The notes below the pieces were generated by a model that had not been told where the DNA came from, searched no databases, and saw only the letters and a program-made list of their open reading frames with translations. From Pseudomonas vanderleydeniana (GTDB lineage: Bacteria; Pseudomonadota; Gammaproteobacteria; Pseudomonadales; Pseudomonadaceae), in contig NZ_CP077093.1 of NCBI RefSeq assembly GCF_014268755.2, positions 5,670,501 through 5,734,500 of the forward strand: 64,000 nt of DNA. The letters run 5' to 3'. Position numbers and translations under genes: made by a program. The first letter of the stretch is position 1, and each line of letters starts with the position of its first letter. Positions 33,062 to 42,570 of this stretch are shown here, piece by piece.

Positions 33062-36000
33062 ATGTCGCTGTCCAGCGGGCTGATCGCCGCCGTCGCCCTG
33101 GCCTATATGGCCATCATGTTCGCCATCGCCTTCTATGGCGACCGTCGCAGCGCGCCGTTGCCACCACGGGTGCGCGCCTGGGTGTACAGCCTGTCGCTGG
33201 CGGTCTATTGCACCAGCTGGACCTTCTTCGGCGCGGTCGGCCAGGCCGCCGACCAGCTCTGGGCGTTCCTGCCGATCTACCTGGGACCGGTGCTGTTGCT
33301 GGTGTTCGCGCCCTGGGTCCTGCAGAAGATGGTGCTGATCAGCAAGCAGGAGAACATCACTTCGATCGCCGACTTCATCGCCGCCCGCTACGGCAAGTCG
33401 CAATCGCTGGCGGTGGTGGTGGCACTGATCTGCCTGGTCGGGGTGCTGCCCTACATCGCCCTGCAGCTCAAGGCCATCGTCCTCGGCGTGAACCTGCTGA
33501 TCGGCGCCGGAGCCGACGCCATGGGCGTGCGGGCCCAGGACACGGCGTTGATCGTCTCGCTGGTGCTGGCGCTGTTCACCATTCTCTTCGGTACCCGCAA
33601 CCTCGACGCCACCGAACACCACCGTGGCATGGTGCTGGCGATCGCCTTCGAATCGCTGGTCAAGCTGCTCGCCTTCCTCGCGGTCGGCGCCTACATCACC
33701 TACGGCGTCTACGACGGGTTCGACGACCTGTTCGACCAGGCGCGCACTTCGGCACTGCTGGCCGAGTACTGGAAGGAAACGGTCAACTGGCCGTCCATGG
33801 TGGTGCAGACCGGCGTGGCGATGATGGCGATCATCTGCCTGCCCCGGCAGTTCCATGTCACCGTGGTGGAAAACATCGAGCCCCAGGACCTGCGACTGGC
33901 CAAGTGGGTATTCCCCACCTACCTGATTCTCGCTGCGCTGTTCGTGGTGCCCATTGCCCTGGCCGGACGGATGATGCTGCCGGCCGAGGTCCTGCGCGAC
34001 TCCTATGTGATCAGCCTGCCGCTGGCCCAGGCCCATCCGTCCCTGGCGCTGCTGGCCTTCATCGGCGGCGCCTCGGCGGCCACCGGGATGGTGATCGTCG
34101 CCAGCGTCGCGCTGTCGACCATGGTGTCCAACGACATGCTGCTGCCCTGGCTGCTGCGCCGCACCAACTCCGAGCGGCCGTTCGAAGTGTTCCGCCACTG
34201 GATGCTGTCGGTGCGCCGGGTCAGTATCGTCGCCATCCTCCTGCTGGCCTACGTCAGCTATCGCCTGCTGGGCTCCACTGCCAGCCTGGCGACCATCGGC
34301 CAGATCGCCTTTGCCGCCGTCACCCAGCTGGCACCGGCGATGCTCGGTGCGCTGTACTGGAAACAGGCCAACCGTCGTGGGGTATTCGCCGGGATCGCCG
34401 GCGGTACCTTCATCTGGTTCTACACCCTGATCCTGCCGATCGCCGCCCACAGCCTGGGCTGGTCGCTGAACAGCTTCCCTGGCCTCGCCTGGCTGCACGG
34501 CAACCCGCTGAACCTGCCCATTTCGCCACTGACCCAGGGCGTGGTGCTGTCGCTGGCCGGCAACTTCACGCTGTTCGCCTGGGTTTCGGTACTGTCGCGC
34601 ACCCGCGTCTCCGAACACTGGCAGGCCGGGCGCTTCATCGGCCAGGAAATCAGCGTCCGCCCGGGCGCCCGCCCGATGCTCGCGGTACAGATCGAAGACC
34701 TGCTGACCCTCGCCGCCCGCTTCGTCGGCGAGGAGCGGGCACGCCAGAGTTTCATCCGCTTCGCCTATCGCCAGGGCAAGGGCTTCAACCCGAACCAGAA
34801 CGCCGACAGCGAGTGGATCGCCCACACCGAGCGCCTGCTGGCCGGTGTGCTCGGCGCCTCATCGACCCGTGCGGTGGTCAAGGCGGCCATCGAGGGCCGG
34901 GACATGCAGCTCGAGGATGTCGTACGCATCGCCGACGAAGCCTCCGAAGTGCTGCAGTTCAACCGCGCGCTGCTGCAGGGTGCGATCGAGAACATCACCC
35001 AGGGCATCAGCGTGGTCGACCAGTCGCTGAAACTGGTGGCCTGGAACCGTCGCTACCTGGAACTGTTCAACTACCCGGACGGACTGATCAGCGTCGGCCG
35101 GCCGATCGCCGACATCATTCGCTACAACGCCGAGCGCGGCCTCTGCGGCCCGGGCGAGGCCGAGGTGCATGTCGCCCGACGCCTGCACTGGATGCGCCAG
35201 GGCCGTGCGCACACGTCCGAACGGCTGTTTCCCAACGGTCGGGTGATCGAACTGATCGGCAACCCGATGCCGGGCGGTGGCTTTGTCATGAGTTTCACCG
35301 ATATCACGCCGTTCCGCGAAGCCGAGCAGGCCCTGACCGAAGCCAACGAAAGCCTGGAACAGCGAGTCGCCGAGCGCACCCACGAACTGTCGCAGCTCAA
35401 CCTGGCGCTGACCGAGGCCAAGGGCAATGCCGAATCGGCGAACCAGTCCAAGACCCGTTTTCTCGCCGCGGTCAGCCACGACCTGATGCAGCCGCTGAAT
35501 GCCGCCCGGCTGTTTTCCGCAGCGCTGTCACACCAGGAGGAAGGCCTGTCGGCAGAGGCGCAGCAACTGGTGCAGCACCTGGACAGCTCGCTGCGCTCGG
35601 CCGAAGACCTGATCAGCGACCTGCTGGATATCTCGCGCCTGGAAAACGGCAAGATCACCCCGGACGCGAAGCCATTCGCCGTCAACGAACTGTTCGACAC
35701 CCTCGGTGCGGAGTTCAAGCTGCTGGCCCAGGAACAGGGCCTCAAGTTCCGGGTACGCGGCAGCCGCCTGCAGATCGACAGCGATATCAAGCTGCTGCGA
35801 CGGATCCTGCAGAACTTCCTGACCAACGCCTTCCGCTACGCCAAGGGACCGGTGCTGCTGGGCATACGCCGGCGTGACGAGCAGTTGCTGCTGGAGGTCT
35901 GGGATCGCGGCCCGGGGATTCCGGAGGACAAGCGCCAGGTGATCTTCGAGGAGTTCAAGCGCCTGGACAGCCACCAGACCCGCGCGGAAAAAGGCCTGGG

Positions 36001-36532
36001 ACTGGGCCTGGCGATCGCCGACGGCCTGTGCCGGGTACTCGGGCACCAGTTGCAGGTACGTTCCTGGCCGGGCCGTGGCAGCGTCTTCAGCGTCAGCGTG
36101 CCGCTGGCCCGCAAGTCGCTGTCGGCAAGCAGCACCAGCCCGGCAACCAATGCGCAGCCCATGAGCGGCGCGCAGGTGCTGTGCATCGATAACGAAGACA
36201 GCATCCTGATCGGCATGCACAGCCTGCTCAGCCGCTGGGGCTGCCAGGTGTGGACCGCACGCAACCGCGAGGAGTGCGAAGCCCTTCTACAGAAAGGCAT
36301 TCGCCCGCAACTGGCGCTGGTGGACTATCACCTGGATGACGGCGAGACCGGCACCGACCTGATGGCCTGGCTGCGCGCCCGCCTGAACGAGCCCTTGCCG
36401 GGCGTGGTGATCAGCGCCGATGGCCGACCGGAAACCGTCGCGCAGGTCCATGGCGTCGGCCTGGATTACCTGGCCAAGCCGGTCAAGCCGGCGGCGCTCA
36501 GAGCACTACTGAGCAGACACCTGACACTTTGA
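33062..36532 (+). CDS. Sodium-solute-symporter/histidine kinase/receiver hybrid (MxtR/CrbS-like)
   Basis: 1156 residues from ATG 33062 with GGGAG upstream. Residues about 1-480 form an SSS (PutP-like) domain with about 13 transmembrane segments. A PAS region (about 640-750) and a coiled stretch (EANESLEQRVAERTHELSQL) follow. HisKA has His806 in AVSHDLMQPLN. The ATPase motifs are NFLTNAFRYAKG, WDRGPGIP and GLGLGLAIADGL. A C-terminal receiver has the phospho-acceptor Asp1088 in LVDYHLDDGETG and Lys in LAKPVKP. The architecture matches CbrA/CrbS/MxtR sensors that monitor carbon sources such as acetate. No partner response regulator lies nearby. Confidence 0.93.
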   Translation: MSLSSGLIAAVALAYMAIMFAIAFYGDRRSAPLPPRVRAWVYSLSLAVYCTSWTFFGAVGQAADQLWAFLPIYLGPVLLLVFAPWVLQKMVLISKQENITSIADFIAARYGKSQSLAVVVALICLVGVLPYIALQLKAIVLGVNLLIGAGADAMGVRAQDTALIVSLVLALFTILFGTRNLDATEHHRGMVLAIAFESLVKLLAFLAVGAYITYGVYDGFDDLFDQARTSALLAEYWKETVNWPSMVVQTGVAMMAIICLPRQFHVTVVENIEPQDLRLAKWVFPTYLILAALFVVPIALAGRMMLPAEVLRDSYVISLPLAQAHPSLALLAFIGGASAATGMVIVASVALSTMVSNDMLLPWLLRRTNSERPFEVFRHWMLSVRRVSIVAILLLAYVSYRLLGSTASLATIGQIAFAAVTQLAPAMLGALYWKQANRRGVFAGIAGGTFIWFYTLILPIAAHSLGWSLNSFPGLAWLHGNPLNLPISPLTQGVVLSLAGNFTLFAWVSVLSRTRVSEHWQAGRFIGQEISVRPGARPMLAVQIEDLLTLAARFVGEERARQSFIRFAYRQGKGFNPNQNADSEWIAHTERLLAGVLGASSTRAVVKAAIEGRDMQLEDVVRIADEASEVLQFNRALLQGAIENITQGISVVDQSLKLVAWNRRYLELFNYPDGLISVGRPIADIIRYNAERGLCGPGEAEVHVARRLHWMRQGRAHTSERLFPNGRVIELIGNPMPGGGFVMSFTDITPFREAEQALTEANESLEQRVAERTHELSQLNLALTEAKGNAESANQSKTRFLAAVSHDLMQPLNAARLFSAALSHQEEGLSAEAQQLVQHLDSSLRSAEDLISDLLDISRLENGKITPDAKPFAVNELFDTLGAEFKLLAQEQGLKFRVRGSRLQIDSDIKLLRRILQNFLTNAFRYAKGPVLLGIRRRDEQLLLEVWDRGPGIPEDKRQVIFEEFKRLDSHQTRAEKGLGLGLAIADGLCRVLGHQLQVRSWPGRGSVFSVSVPLARKSLSASSTSPATNAQPMSGAQVLCIDNEDSILIGMHSLLSRWGCQVWTARNREECEALLQKGIRPQLALVDYHLDDGETGTDLMAWLRARLNEPLPGVVISADGRPETVAQVHGVGLDYLAKPVKPAALRALLSRHLTL

Positions 36533-36541
36533 GTGAGCCTG

Positions 36542-36629
36542 TTCGCGGATAAATCCGGCTCCCACGGTACCGTGCTGAACACAAATCTTGTGATCAACAC
36601 AAACTGTGGGAGCAGGATTTATCCGCGAA
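36542..36629. repeat. REPIN-like inverted repeat (third REP family)
   Basis: TTCGCGGATAAATCCGGCTC and four further bases (36542-36565) are nearly reverse-complemented at 36606-36629. A 12-base palindrome CACGGTACCGTG (36563-36574) overlaps the first arm. It occupies the space between the kinase and the convergent rmuC gene. Confidence 0.75.
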
Positions 36630-36654
36630 GATGCCACCAAAAACCGCCGCAGGT

Positions 36655-38133
36655 TTACTCAGGCAGCTCGACCACGCCATCCGCATCGGTCATCGCCCGC
36701 TCCAGCAGGTCGGTCGGCAGGCTCTTGCTCGCACGAGCCCCCAGCAGCTTGAGCTGCTCACTGCGACTGATCAGGTTGCCACGACCTTCCGTCAGTTTAT
36801 TGCGCGCCGCCGCGTAGGCCTTGTCCAGTTGCTGGAGGCGGTTGCCCACTTCATCCAGGTCCTGGATGAACAGCACGAACTTGTCGTACAGCCAGCCGGC
36901 ACGCTCGGCGATTTCCCGGGCGTTCTGGCTCTGGCGCTCCTGTTTCCACAGGCTGTCGATCACTCGCAGGGTCGCGAGCAGGGTGGTCGGGCTGACGATC
37001 ACGATCTGCCGGTCGAAGGCTTCCTGGAACAGGTTCGGCTCCGCCTGCAAGGCCGCCGAGAACGCCGCCTCGATCGGCACGAACAGCAGGACGAAATCCA
37101 GGCTGTGCAGGCCTTCAAGACGCTTGTAGTCCTTGCCGGACAACCCTTTGACATGATTGCGCAACGACAGCACATGCTGCTTGAGCGCCGCCTGGCCGAT
37201 CACCTCGTCGGCCGCACCGACATACTGCTGATAGGCCGTCAGGCTGACCTTGGAGTCCACCACCACCTGCTTGTCCCCCGGCAGCAGGATCAGCACATCC
37301 GGCTGGAAGCGCTCGCCATCGGGGCCCTTGAGGCTGACCTGGGTCTGGTACTCGCGGCCCTTTTCCAGGCCGGCGTGCTCAAGCACCCGCTCCAGGATCA
37401 GTTCGCCCCAGTTGCCCTGGGTTTTCTGCCCCTTGAGTGCCTGGGTCAGGTTGGTGGCTTCATCGCTCAGGCGCAGGTTCAACTGCTGCAGGCGCTCGAG
37501 TTCCTTGCCCAGGGAAAACCGCTCGCGAGCCTCGGCCTGGTAGCTTTCCTCGACGCGCTTTTCGAAGGACTGGATACGTTCCTTCAATGGGTCGAGCAAT
37601 TGCCCCAGGCGTTCCTGGCTGCTTTGCGCGAAACGCGCCTCACGTTCATCGAAGATCTTCCCGGCCATTTCGGCGAACTGTGCCCGCAGTTCGTCACGCG
37701 AGCCTTGCAGGTCTTCGAGCCGCTTCTGGTGCCCTTCCTGCTGTTCACGCAGGGCGGCATTCAACGAAGCCACTTGTGCATCGAGACGCCGCAGCTCGGT
37801 TTCCTTGCCGTTGCGTTCGAGATTCCAGGCGTGCGCCGCGTCCCGGGCGTTGTCGCGCTCGATCTGCAACAAGTCGACTTCACGGCGCAACGCCGCCAGC
37901 TCCGCCTGCTTGGCGGCATTGGCCTGGCCGAGGTCGCTGACCTCGTCGCGACAGGCGTCCAGCTGGGCATTGAGCCCATCTTGGGCCAGTTGCGCGTTGG
38001 CCAGGCGTTCATCCTGCAAGGCCAGCTCGGCCTGTGCCGCAGCCGCCCGGCGCTGCAGTTGCCAGGCAAGCGCCAACAAGGGCAGCGCCGCCCCCGCCAA
38101 ACCCAGCAACAGGCTGGTCAGATCCAATGCCAT
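36655..38133 (-). CDS. rmuC: DNA recombination protein RmuC
   Basis: A 492-residue protein. A single N-terminal hydrophobic helix (LLLGLAGAALPLLALAWQL) is followed by a long coiled coil (about 30-190). The RmuC nuclease-like core (about 230-440) has GNWGELILERVLEHAGL, FQPDVLILLPGDKQVVVDSK and VIVSPTTLLATLRVI. RmuC limits sequence inversions between short inverted repeats and is thought to be a nuclease. The membrane anchor is typical. Confidence 0.95.
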   Translation of the reverse strand: MALDLTSLLLGLAGAALPLLALAWQLQRRAAAAQAELALQDERLANAQLAQDGLNAQLDACRDEVSDLGQANAAKQAELAALRREVDLLQIERDNARDAAHAWNLERNGKETELRRLDAQVASLNAALREQQEGHQKRLEDLQGSRDELRAQFAEMAGKIFDEREARFAQSSQERLGQLLDPLKERIQSFEKRVEESYQAEARERFSLGKELERLQQLNLRLSDEATNLTQALKGQKTQGNWGELILERVLEHAGLEKGREYQTQVSLKGPDGERFQPDVLILLPGDKQVVVDSKVSLTAYQQYVGAADEVIGQAALKQHVLSLRNHVKGLSGKDYKRLEGLHSLDFVLLFVPIEAAFSAALQAEPNLFQEAFDRQIVIVSPTTLLATLRVIDSLWKQERQSQNAREIAERAGWLYDKFVLFIQDLDEVGNRLQQLDKAYAAARNKLTEGRGNLISRSEQLKLLGARASKSLPTDLLERAMTDADGVVELPE

Positions 38134-38196
38134 AAGGACTCCCGCTAGCCGGACTCAAAAGGTCAAGGGTAGCGAACCCGCCACGCCAGGGACAAC

Positions 38197-38520
38197 TCAG
38201 TCTTCGAGCAGCCCCAATTCCCGCCGGGCCACCTGGTCACCCGCTCGCGCGGCCTGGCGCAACAGGTCCTGGCCGATACGCCGCTCGCGGGAGCTACCAC
38301 AATCACGGCACATCAACTGCCCCAGGCGTCGCTGGGCGAGAACCACGCCCTGGCGTGCCGGTTGTTTCAACAGGCGGCCGGCGAAATGCTTGACATTGGG
38401 GTTGTGACCCAGGCTCGGGCTGTCCAGCAACCAGAGAGCGACCCGCAATGAAAAACGCTTCGGCTCGGTCGAAATCGTATTGGACGAAGATGGAGATGAT
38501 GAGGTCGAACGAAACTTCAT
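38197..38520 (-). CDS. Small conserved protein with Sel1-like repeat
   Basis: 107 residues from ATG 38520 (MKFRSTSSS); an upstream in-frame start at 38595 would add an unlikely leader. A Ser/Thr-rich N-terminus is followed by HNPNVKHFAGRLLKQPARQG and a short Sel1/TPR-like helical pair ending ELGLLED. A CxxC (CRDC) sits before the last repeat. Such proteins mediate protein contacts, and the partner is unknown. It lies 63 bases upstream of rmuC on the same strand, and the two may be co-transcribed. Confidence 0.7.
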   Translation of the reverse strand: MKFRSTSSSPSSSNTISTEPKRFSLRVALWLLDSPSLGHNPNVKHFAGRLLKQPARQGVVLAQRRLGQLMCRDCGSSRERRIGQDLLRQAARAGDQVARRELGLLED

Positions 38521-39459
38521 ATCAGGCAGCAGGGCAAATCGCAGGGCGCGCCACTCTACTCTTTTTTTCGCGAAGGTAAAGTCGAAAAACGTCACATGCC
38601 CGGGCTAGAGCAAGCGCTTGGGACAATCCACAGAAGCTGTGGATAACTCAGTGGACAACCCCCCTTTAACCCCCGCAAAGCCCCATGGAACGGGGCTCGC
38701 AGTCAAACTGTCGATTTTTTCACCAATAAAAAAAGACGATATTTTTCATTGACTTGTACTTCCGATACAGGCATTCGCGGGCCCGAACAGGTAGATGACA
38801 ATAAGGTGACAAGCCGGACCCATAATGTGCACAAGTGGGACTCGCATGGTTATATCAACGCACCTTTTTTGCACAAGCAGACCAGGCAAGGCCTGGCGCT
38901 CAGCATGATGGCCCTGCCCATGCGACCGTCGAATGCCCCTCTATCGGGCGGGTCGAAAATACCAGGCCTGCCATCCGGGCATCGCTGATGTTTTTTGCAA
39001 ATAAACCTTCCCTTCGAACATTCGATAGGCTAGTATTCGCGCCGTTAGTACCAAGCTGAAAGTCAATTCTGGTCGAAAACATCCCTTGGTGGCCCCTTCC
39101 GAAGAAGCTGGCGACTGAAAACAGGGAACGACCCATCGATGGTTTCTAGGTAAAAAACTCAAAAAACAGCCCCTGCTGCGAACGCAGGCGGTGTTTTCGA
39201 GAATTTCTACGCTGACCGAACCAACCTGCAAATTGATCAGGATCTTCACCCCGGGCCCAGAACCTTTGCCCCTGTTGTGATTGCCTGCCCTCCTGAGTAC
39301 CTACCTGCCAGCCCGAGCGCCACTCATATTCAAAGCGCTGCAAACTGGCTGCCTTGTTCCAGTCAGGTTCTTTTTCCGGCCAATGGTGGCACGGCATTAC
39401 TGGAACGTTTTAACGCTGCACGGTTCAGATACCGTGTCATTTGTAGGAACACCAATAAT
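38521..39459. other. 939-base gap without a supported gene
   Basis: The region begins with an inverted repeat ATCCACAG/CTGTGGAT (38626-38644) containing one DnaA box TGTGGATAA (38638-38646). An AGCCCC/GGGGCT hairpin follows (38679-38697). TTGACT occurs at 38752, as in the stretch near 15257. A minus-strand CAGC/GCTG hairpin plus T-run lies near 39147-39172. Short open frames occur but lack ribosome sites and typical composition. The region may hold a long 5' leader or small RNA for the 74-residue gene that follows. Confidence 0.45.
38626..38646. repeat. Short palindrome with a DnaA box
   Basis: ATCCACAG-AAG-CTGTGGAT is an eight-base inverted repeat, and its right arm plus two bases gives TGTGGATAA, a consensus DnaA box. 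It lies about 105 bases upstream of the 107-residue protein gene. Confidence 0.5.
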
Positions 39460-39684
39460 ATGTCGACTCAAATCCACACCCAGGAAGCCATTCGCACGCT
39501 GACCAACGCCTTTGCCCCGATGAACTGCCTGATCATGGCCGCACGCAAGGGCTGCTTCAGTTTCACACTGGTCAACGAACACGGTATCGCTCGTCATAGC
39601 GAGCGCCTTTACCCGGAACAGTACTCCAGTGCCGAGCCTTTGCAGGCGGTGATCGAACGCACCCGCCAGGCCCTGGTTGCCTGA
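39460..39684 (+). CDS. Conserved small hypothetical protein (74 residues)
   Basis: 74 residues from ATG 39460, with TAGGAAC upstream. It begins MSTQIHTQEAIRTLTNAFAP and continues with NCLIMAARKGCFSFTLVNEH. Two Cys residues and a short alternating hydrophobic pattern suggest a compact alpha/beta fold. A strong terminator follows, which supports a real transcript. I recall similar small proteins in other pseudomonads but cannot give a function. A longer in-frame start at 39277 lacks a ribosome site. Confidence 0.75.
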   Translation: MSTQIHTQEAIRTLTNAFAPMNCLIMAARKGCFSFTLVNEHGIARHSERLYPEQYSSAEPLQAVIERTRQALVA

Positions 39685-39710
39685 AGCCGGAACGAACGGC
39701 AACCCCCCCG

Positions 39711-39737
39711 GCCCCGCTCAACCAGCGGGGCTTTTTA
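39711..39737 (+). terminator. Terminator of the 74-residue gene
   Basis: GCCCCGCT (39711-39718) pairs with AGCGGGGC (39724-39731), followed by TTTTTA. It lies 26 bases after the stop. Confidence 0.88.
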
Positions 39738-39965
39738 TTGCCTGAAGTTTCGCAATTTTGCCACCCGGCCTAATCGCCAATAAATATATCAATGCGAAAG
39801 TGCGTGATTTAAATAATTTAAAAACAGTCCTTTACAGCAAAGATATGACACTACACTTCAACTCAAGCGGCCCGGGTCGCTTCCGGCGGACCTGATCGAT
39901 CCACCGCTGCCAAGCGCCAGGTCTTGCCGGCCGATTACAAGATGACGAGCAGTCTTGAGGGTGTC

Positions 39966-40448
39966 ATGGGTATTGCTGCGAGGGAACTGCGCCTTTATGT
40001 GATTCGCCCGACGTTGCTGTATCTGGGCCGTCACAGCCAATGTGCAGAAGCACTGTTGCTGGGCATCGCCGCCAGCCAATCGGACCTGGGCTCGGCCCTG
40101 CACAACCGTGGCGGCCACGGCCTGTACCGGATCGGCGAACGGCGCCACGCCGAGCTCTGGGACCACTACCTGGCCCTGGACCCGGAACTGGCCAGCCTGG
40201 TTCGTGGCCTGGCCAGCCAGCACGCCTTTCTCAGCAGCCCGCACCTCGAACTGACCGTCAACCTGCGCTACGCCACGGCCATTGCCTGGCTACTGATCGA
40301 ACAACAGCAACTGCGCCTTCCAGCCGTGGACGACCTGCTCGGAATGGCGCGCATCTGGCGACAGACTTTCCAGCCACAGGGACGCTTACGGGACTTTGCC
40401 CGCGCCTGGAAAAATTGTGACTCATCGGTCAGTTTTGTCGCCTGTTAG
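39966..40448 (+). CDS. Conserved hypothetical protein
   Basis: 160 residues from ATG 39966 (MGIAARELRLYVIRPTLL), with GAGGG upstream; ATG 39942 is possible. Its start, RELRLYVIRPTLLYLGRHSQ, and the later HAELWDHYLALDPELASLVR suggest a helical protein. I do not recognise a domain. An AT-rich stretch (39779-39850) before it probably contains its promoter. It precedes the FadL gene by 144 bases. Confidence 0.65.
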   Translation: MGIAARELRLYVIRPTLLYLGRHSQCAEALLLGIAASQSDLGSALHNRGGHGLYRIGERRHAELWDHYLALDPELASLVRGLASQHAFLSSPHLELTVNLRYATAIAWLLIEQQQLRLPAVDDLLGMARIWRQTFQPQGRLRDFARAWKNCDSSVSFVAC

Positions 40449-40592
40449 TCACGCGATTTCGAATTCAGAAAAATCTGACGATTTTGGTTGGATTGTCCTA
40501 CAAAACCGCTCTATCTCCTGCGATACAGCCTATAGCGCCGAAGCAAAAATGTTGGTAGTTTTCGCCTCGGTGATCACCACGGAGTTCTAATA

Positions 40593-41873
40593 ATGAAAAA
40601 AGTAATGCTCAAGACCACACTCAGCCTCGCCGTTACCCTCGCATCCACCCAATTGTTCGCCAGCGGCTTCGCGCTCAACGAACAGAGCATCAGCGGGATG
40701 GGTACTGGTTTTGCGGGTCGATCCTCCTCTGCCGATGATGCAAGCACTGTTTACGGCAACCCTGCCGGCATGTCCCGCCTGAAGGGGCAGCAAATCACCG
40801 TTGGCGCCGCGTCCATCGACGCAACCACCGATATCAAGGATGCCAGCGGCCGCTACAGCGGTACCAACAAGGGCGACATGGTTCCGTTCACTACGGTTCC
40901 GATGCTGTTCTACACAAACCGACTCGACGATAACTGGGCAGTCGGTTTCGGTGCATATGCACCGTTCGGCCTGGTAACCAACTACGAAAGCAACTTCCAA
41001 GGCCGTGCTTTTGGTAGCAAGAGCGAAGTCAAGGTCATAACTCTGCAGCCAACCATCAGCTACGCCTTCAACGACAAGGTATCGATTGGTTTCGGTCCGA
41101 CCATCAACCGTATCTCCGGTGAGCTGCAATCCGATCTAACCATCAACCCGGCATTTGGCGACACCAATGTCAGGATCAAGGGCGATGACACCGCCATGGG
41201 CTTCAATGCCGGTATCCTGGTCCAGGCGACCGATACCACCCGCGTTGGCCTGACCTACCACTCGAAAGTGAAGTACAAGCTCGAAGGTCACACCGATGTG
41301 ACGGCTGGCGCTGGTACTCCAGGCGTTGCACTGCGCAGTGGCCGCTACGATGCCTCGCTGAAAATCGAGACCCCTGAGTCTTACGATCTGTCGGTCACCC
41401 AGGACATTAACGATGCCTGGAAACTCTACGCTGGTGCTACCTGGACTCGCTGGAGTCGCCTGAAGGACATCACTGTCAACAATGAAGGGGTAACTGCTGC
41501 TGGTGGTGGCGCTCTGTCCCCAACACTGTTCAGCTCAATCTCCGAGCCACAAAACTGGCACGACACCTGGGCCTATGCCGTGGGTACCTCGTACCAGTTG
41601 AACAAGCAGTGGGTCGTTCGCACAGGCCTGACCTTCGACCAATCGCCGACCAACAACACTGATCGTTCGCCACGTATTCCTACCGGTGACCGTACCATCA
41701 TCAGTGCTGGTCTGGGCTATGCCGTTAGCGATAACCTGACCATTGACGCAGCCGTCTCCTACCTGAAAGAAGAAGACGTCACCGTCAACAAGAGCAATAC
41801 GCTGAACAACTACAGCGCCAAGTACGAAAACAGCGCATGGGGCTATGGCCTGGGCGCAACGTACAAGTTCTGA
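40593..41873 (+). CDS. FadL/OmpP1/TodX-family outer-membrane porin
   Basis: 426 residues with a signal peptide (VMLKTTLSLAVTLAS...LFA, cleavage before SGFALNEQ). The mature N-terminus SGFALNEQSISGMGTGFAGR is the hatch signature of FadL, and the NPAGMSRL motif follows. The protein ends in a strand with C-terminal Phe (GYGLGATYKF), as expected for an outer-membrane beta-barrel. Members import long-chain fatty acids or hydrophobic aromatics. By eye it uses more GGT/GCT codons than its neighbours, which may mark high expression. Confidence 0.92.
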   Translation: MKKVMLKTTLSLAVTLASTQLFASGFALNEQSISGMGTGFAGRSSSADDASTVYGNPAGMSRLKGQQITVGAASIDATTDIKDASGRYSGTNKGDMVPFTTVPMLFYTNRLDDNWAVGFGAYAPFGLVTNYESNFQGRAFGSKSEVKVITLQPTISYAFNDKVSIGFGPTINRISGELQSDLTINPAFGDTNVRIKGDDTAMGFNAGILVQATDTTRVGLTYHSKVKYKLEGHTDVTAGAGTPGVALRSGRYDASLKIETPESYDLSVTQDINDAWKLYAGATWTRWSRLKDITVNNEGVTAAGGGALSPTLFSSISEPQNWHDTWAYAVGTSYQLNKQWVVRTGLTFDQSPTNNTDRSPRIPTGDRTIISAGLGYAVSDNLTIDAAVSYLKEEDVTVNKSNTLNNYSAKYENSAWGYGLGATYKF

Positions 41874-41910
41874 TCCGCAGCGAGCCTGAACGGCTCACCG
41901 GCTGAACGAA

Positions 41911-41936
41911 AAAACCCCGCCTAGGCGGGGTTTTTT
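41911..41936. terminator. Bidirectional terminator between fadL-like and Gpx-like genes
   Basis: AAAACCCCGCCTAGGCGGGG (41911-41930) followed by TTTTTT is a near-perfect palindrome with A-run and T-run on either side, placed between convergent genes. Confidence 0.9.
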
Positions 41937-41949
41937 AATGGGCATGTTC

Positions 41950-42501
41950 TCAAGGTTTCGATGCAATCGCCTTTTCCACCGCCTCGATCAGATCCGGGCT
42001 ATCGGGCTTGGTCAGGCTGGAAAAATGCGCGATCACCTTGCCCTGGCGATCCACCACGTACTTGTAGAAATTCCACTTCGGTGCCCCACCCTGCTCACCC
42101 AATACCTTGAACAGATGCACGGCATTGTCGCCCTTGACCACCTGCGGCTCGGTCATGGTGAAGGTCACGCCATAGTTCACGTAGCAGACCTTGGCCGTCT
42201 CGGCGCCGTCCTTGGACTCCTGCTTGAAGTCATTGGACGGCACGCCGACCAGCTCCAGCCCCTGCCCCTTGTAGCGCTGGTACAGCGCCTCCAATCCCTT
42301 GAACTGAGGCGCGAAGCCACAGAAGCTGGCGGTATTGACGATCACCAGCGGCTTGCCGGCGAACTTCTGGCACAGATCGATGGACTCCTTGGCGCGCAAC
42401 TTGGGCAACTGGCCCTGCAGCAACTCAGGACAATCAGCCGCTGCCGCAGCCCCCGAAAAAGCCAGCAAAGCCATCGGCACCAGCAACCAGCGCATTGCCA
42501 T
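41950..42501 (-). CDS. Periplasmic glutathione-peroxidase-like protein
   Basis: 183 residues from ATG 42501, with AGGAGG six bases upstream ([17 protein letters not shown]). The signal peptide ends near AAA-ADCPE. The thioredoxin-like Gpx fold is visible: peroxidatic Cys in [12 protein letters not shown] and the Trp-Asn pair in [10 protein letters not shown]. The motif that normally supplies the active-site Gln reads VPSNDFKQE, so Asp replaces that Gln. It probably reduces peroxides with a thiol partner in the periplasm, but activity may be altered. Confidence 0.88.
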   Translation of the reverse strand: MAMRWLLVPMALLAFSGAAAAADCPELLQGQLPKLRAKESIDLCQKFAGKPLVIVNTASFCGFAPQFKGLEALYQRYKGQGLELVGVPSNDFKQESKDGAETAKVCYVNYGVTFTMTEPQVVKGDNAVHLFKVLGEQGGAPKWNFYKYVVDRQGKVIAHFSSLTKPDSPDLIEAVEKAIASKP

Positions 42502-42570
42502 ATCCTGCCTCCTCAGAAAGAACTCACAGGACGAACTTACTCGCCTGTGAGCGCCCCTAGCAAGCAACCG

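Noticed and set aside
33001..35877. Plus-strand 958-codon frame overlapping the hybrid kinase
   Set aside because: It is a shifted frame of the same region; composition is Arg/Pro/Gly-rich and no domain is visible, whereas the other frame has complete kinase motifs.
38749..38988. 79-codon frame inside the 939-base gap
   Set aside because: No ribosome site, TTG start, no recognisable composition or domain. It may be chance.
38941..39249. Minus-strand 102-codon frame starting MKILINLQVG
   Set aside because: The start is a GTG with poor ribosome site, and the frame runs through the hairpin and T-run. Not supported as a gene without conservation data.
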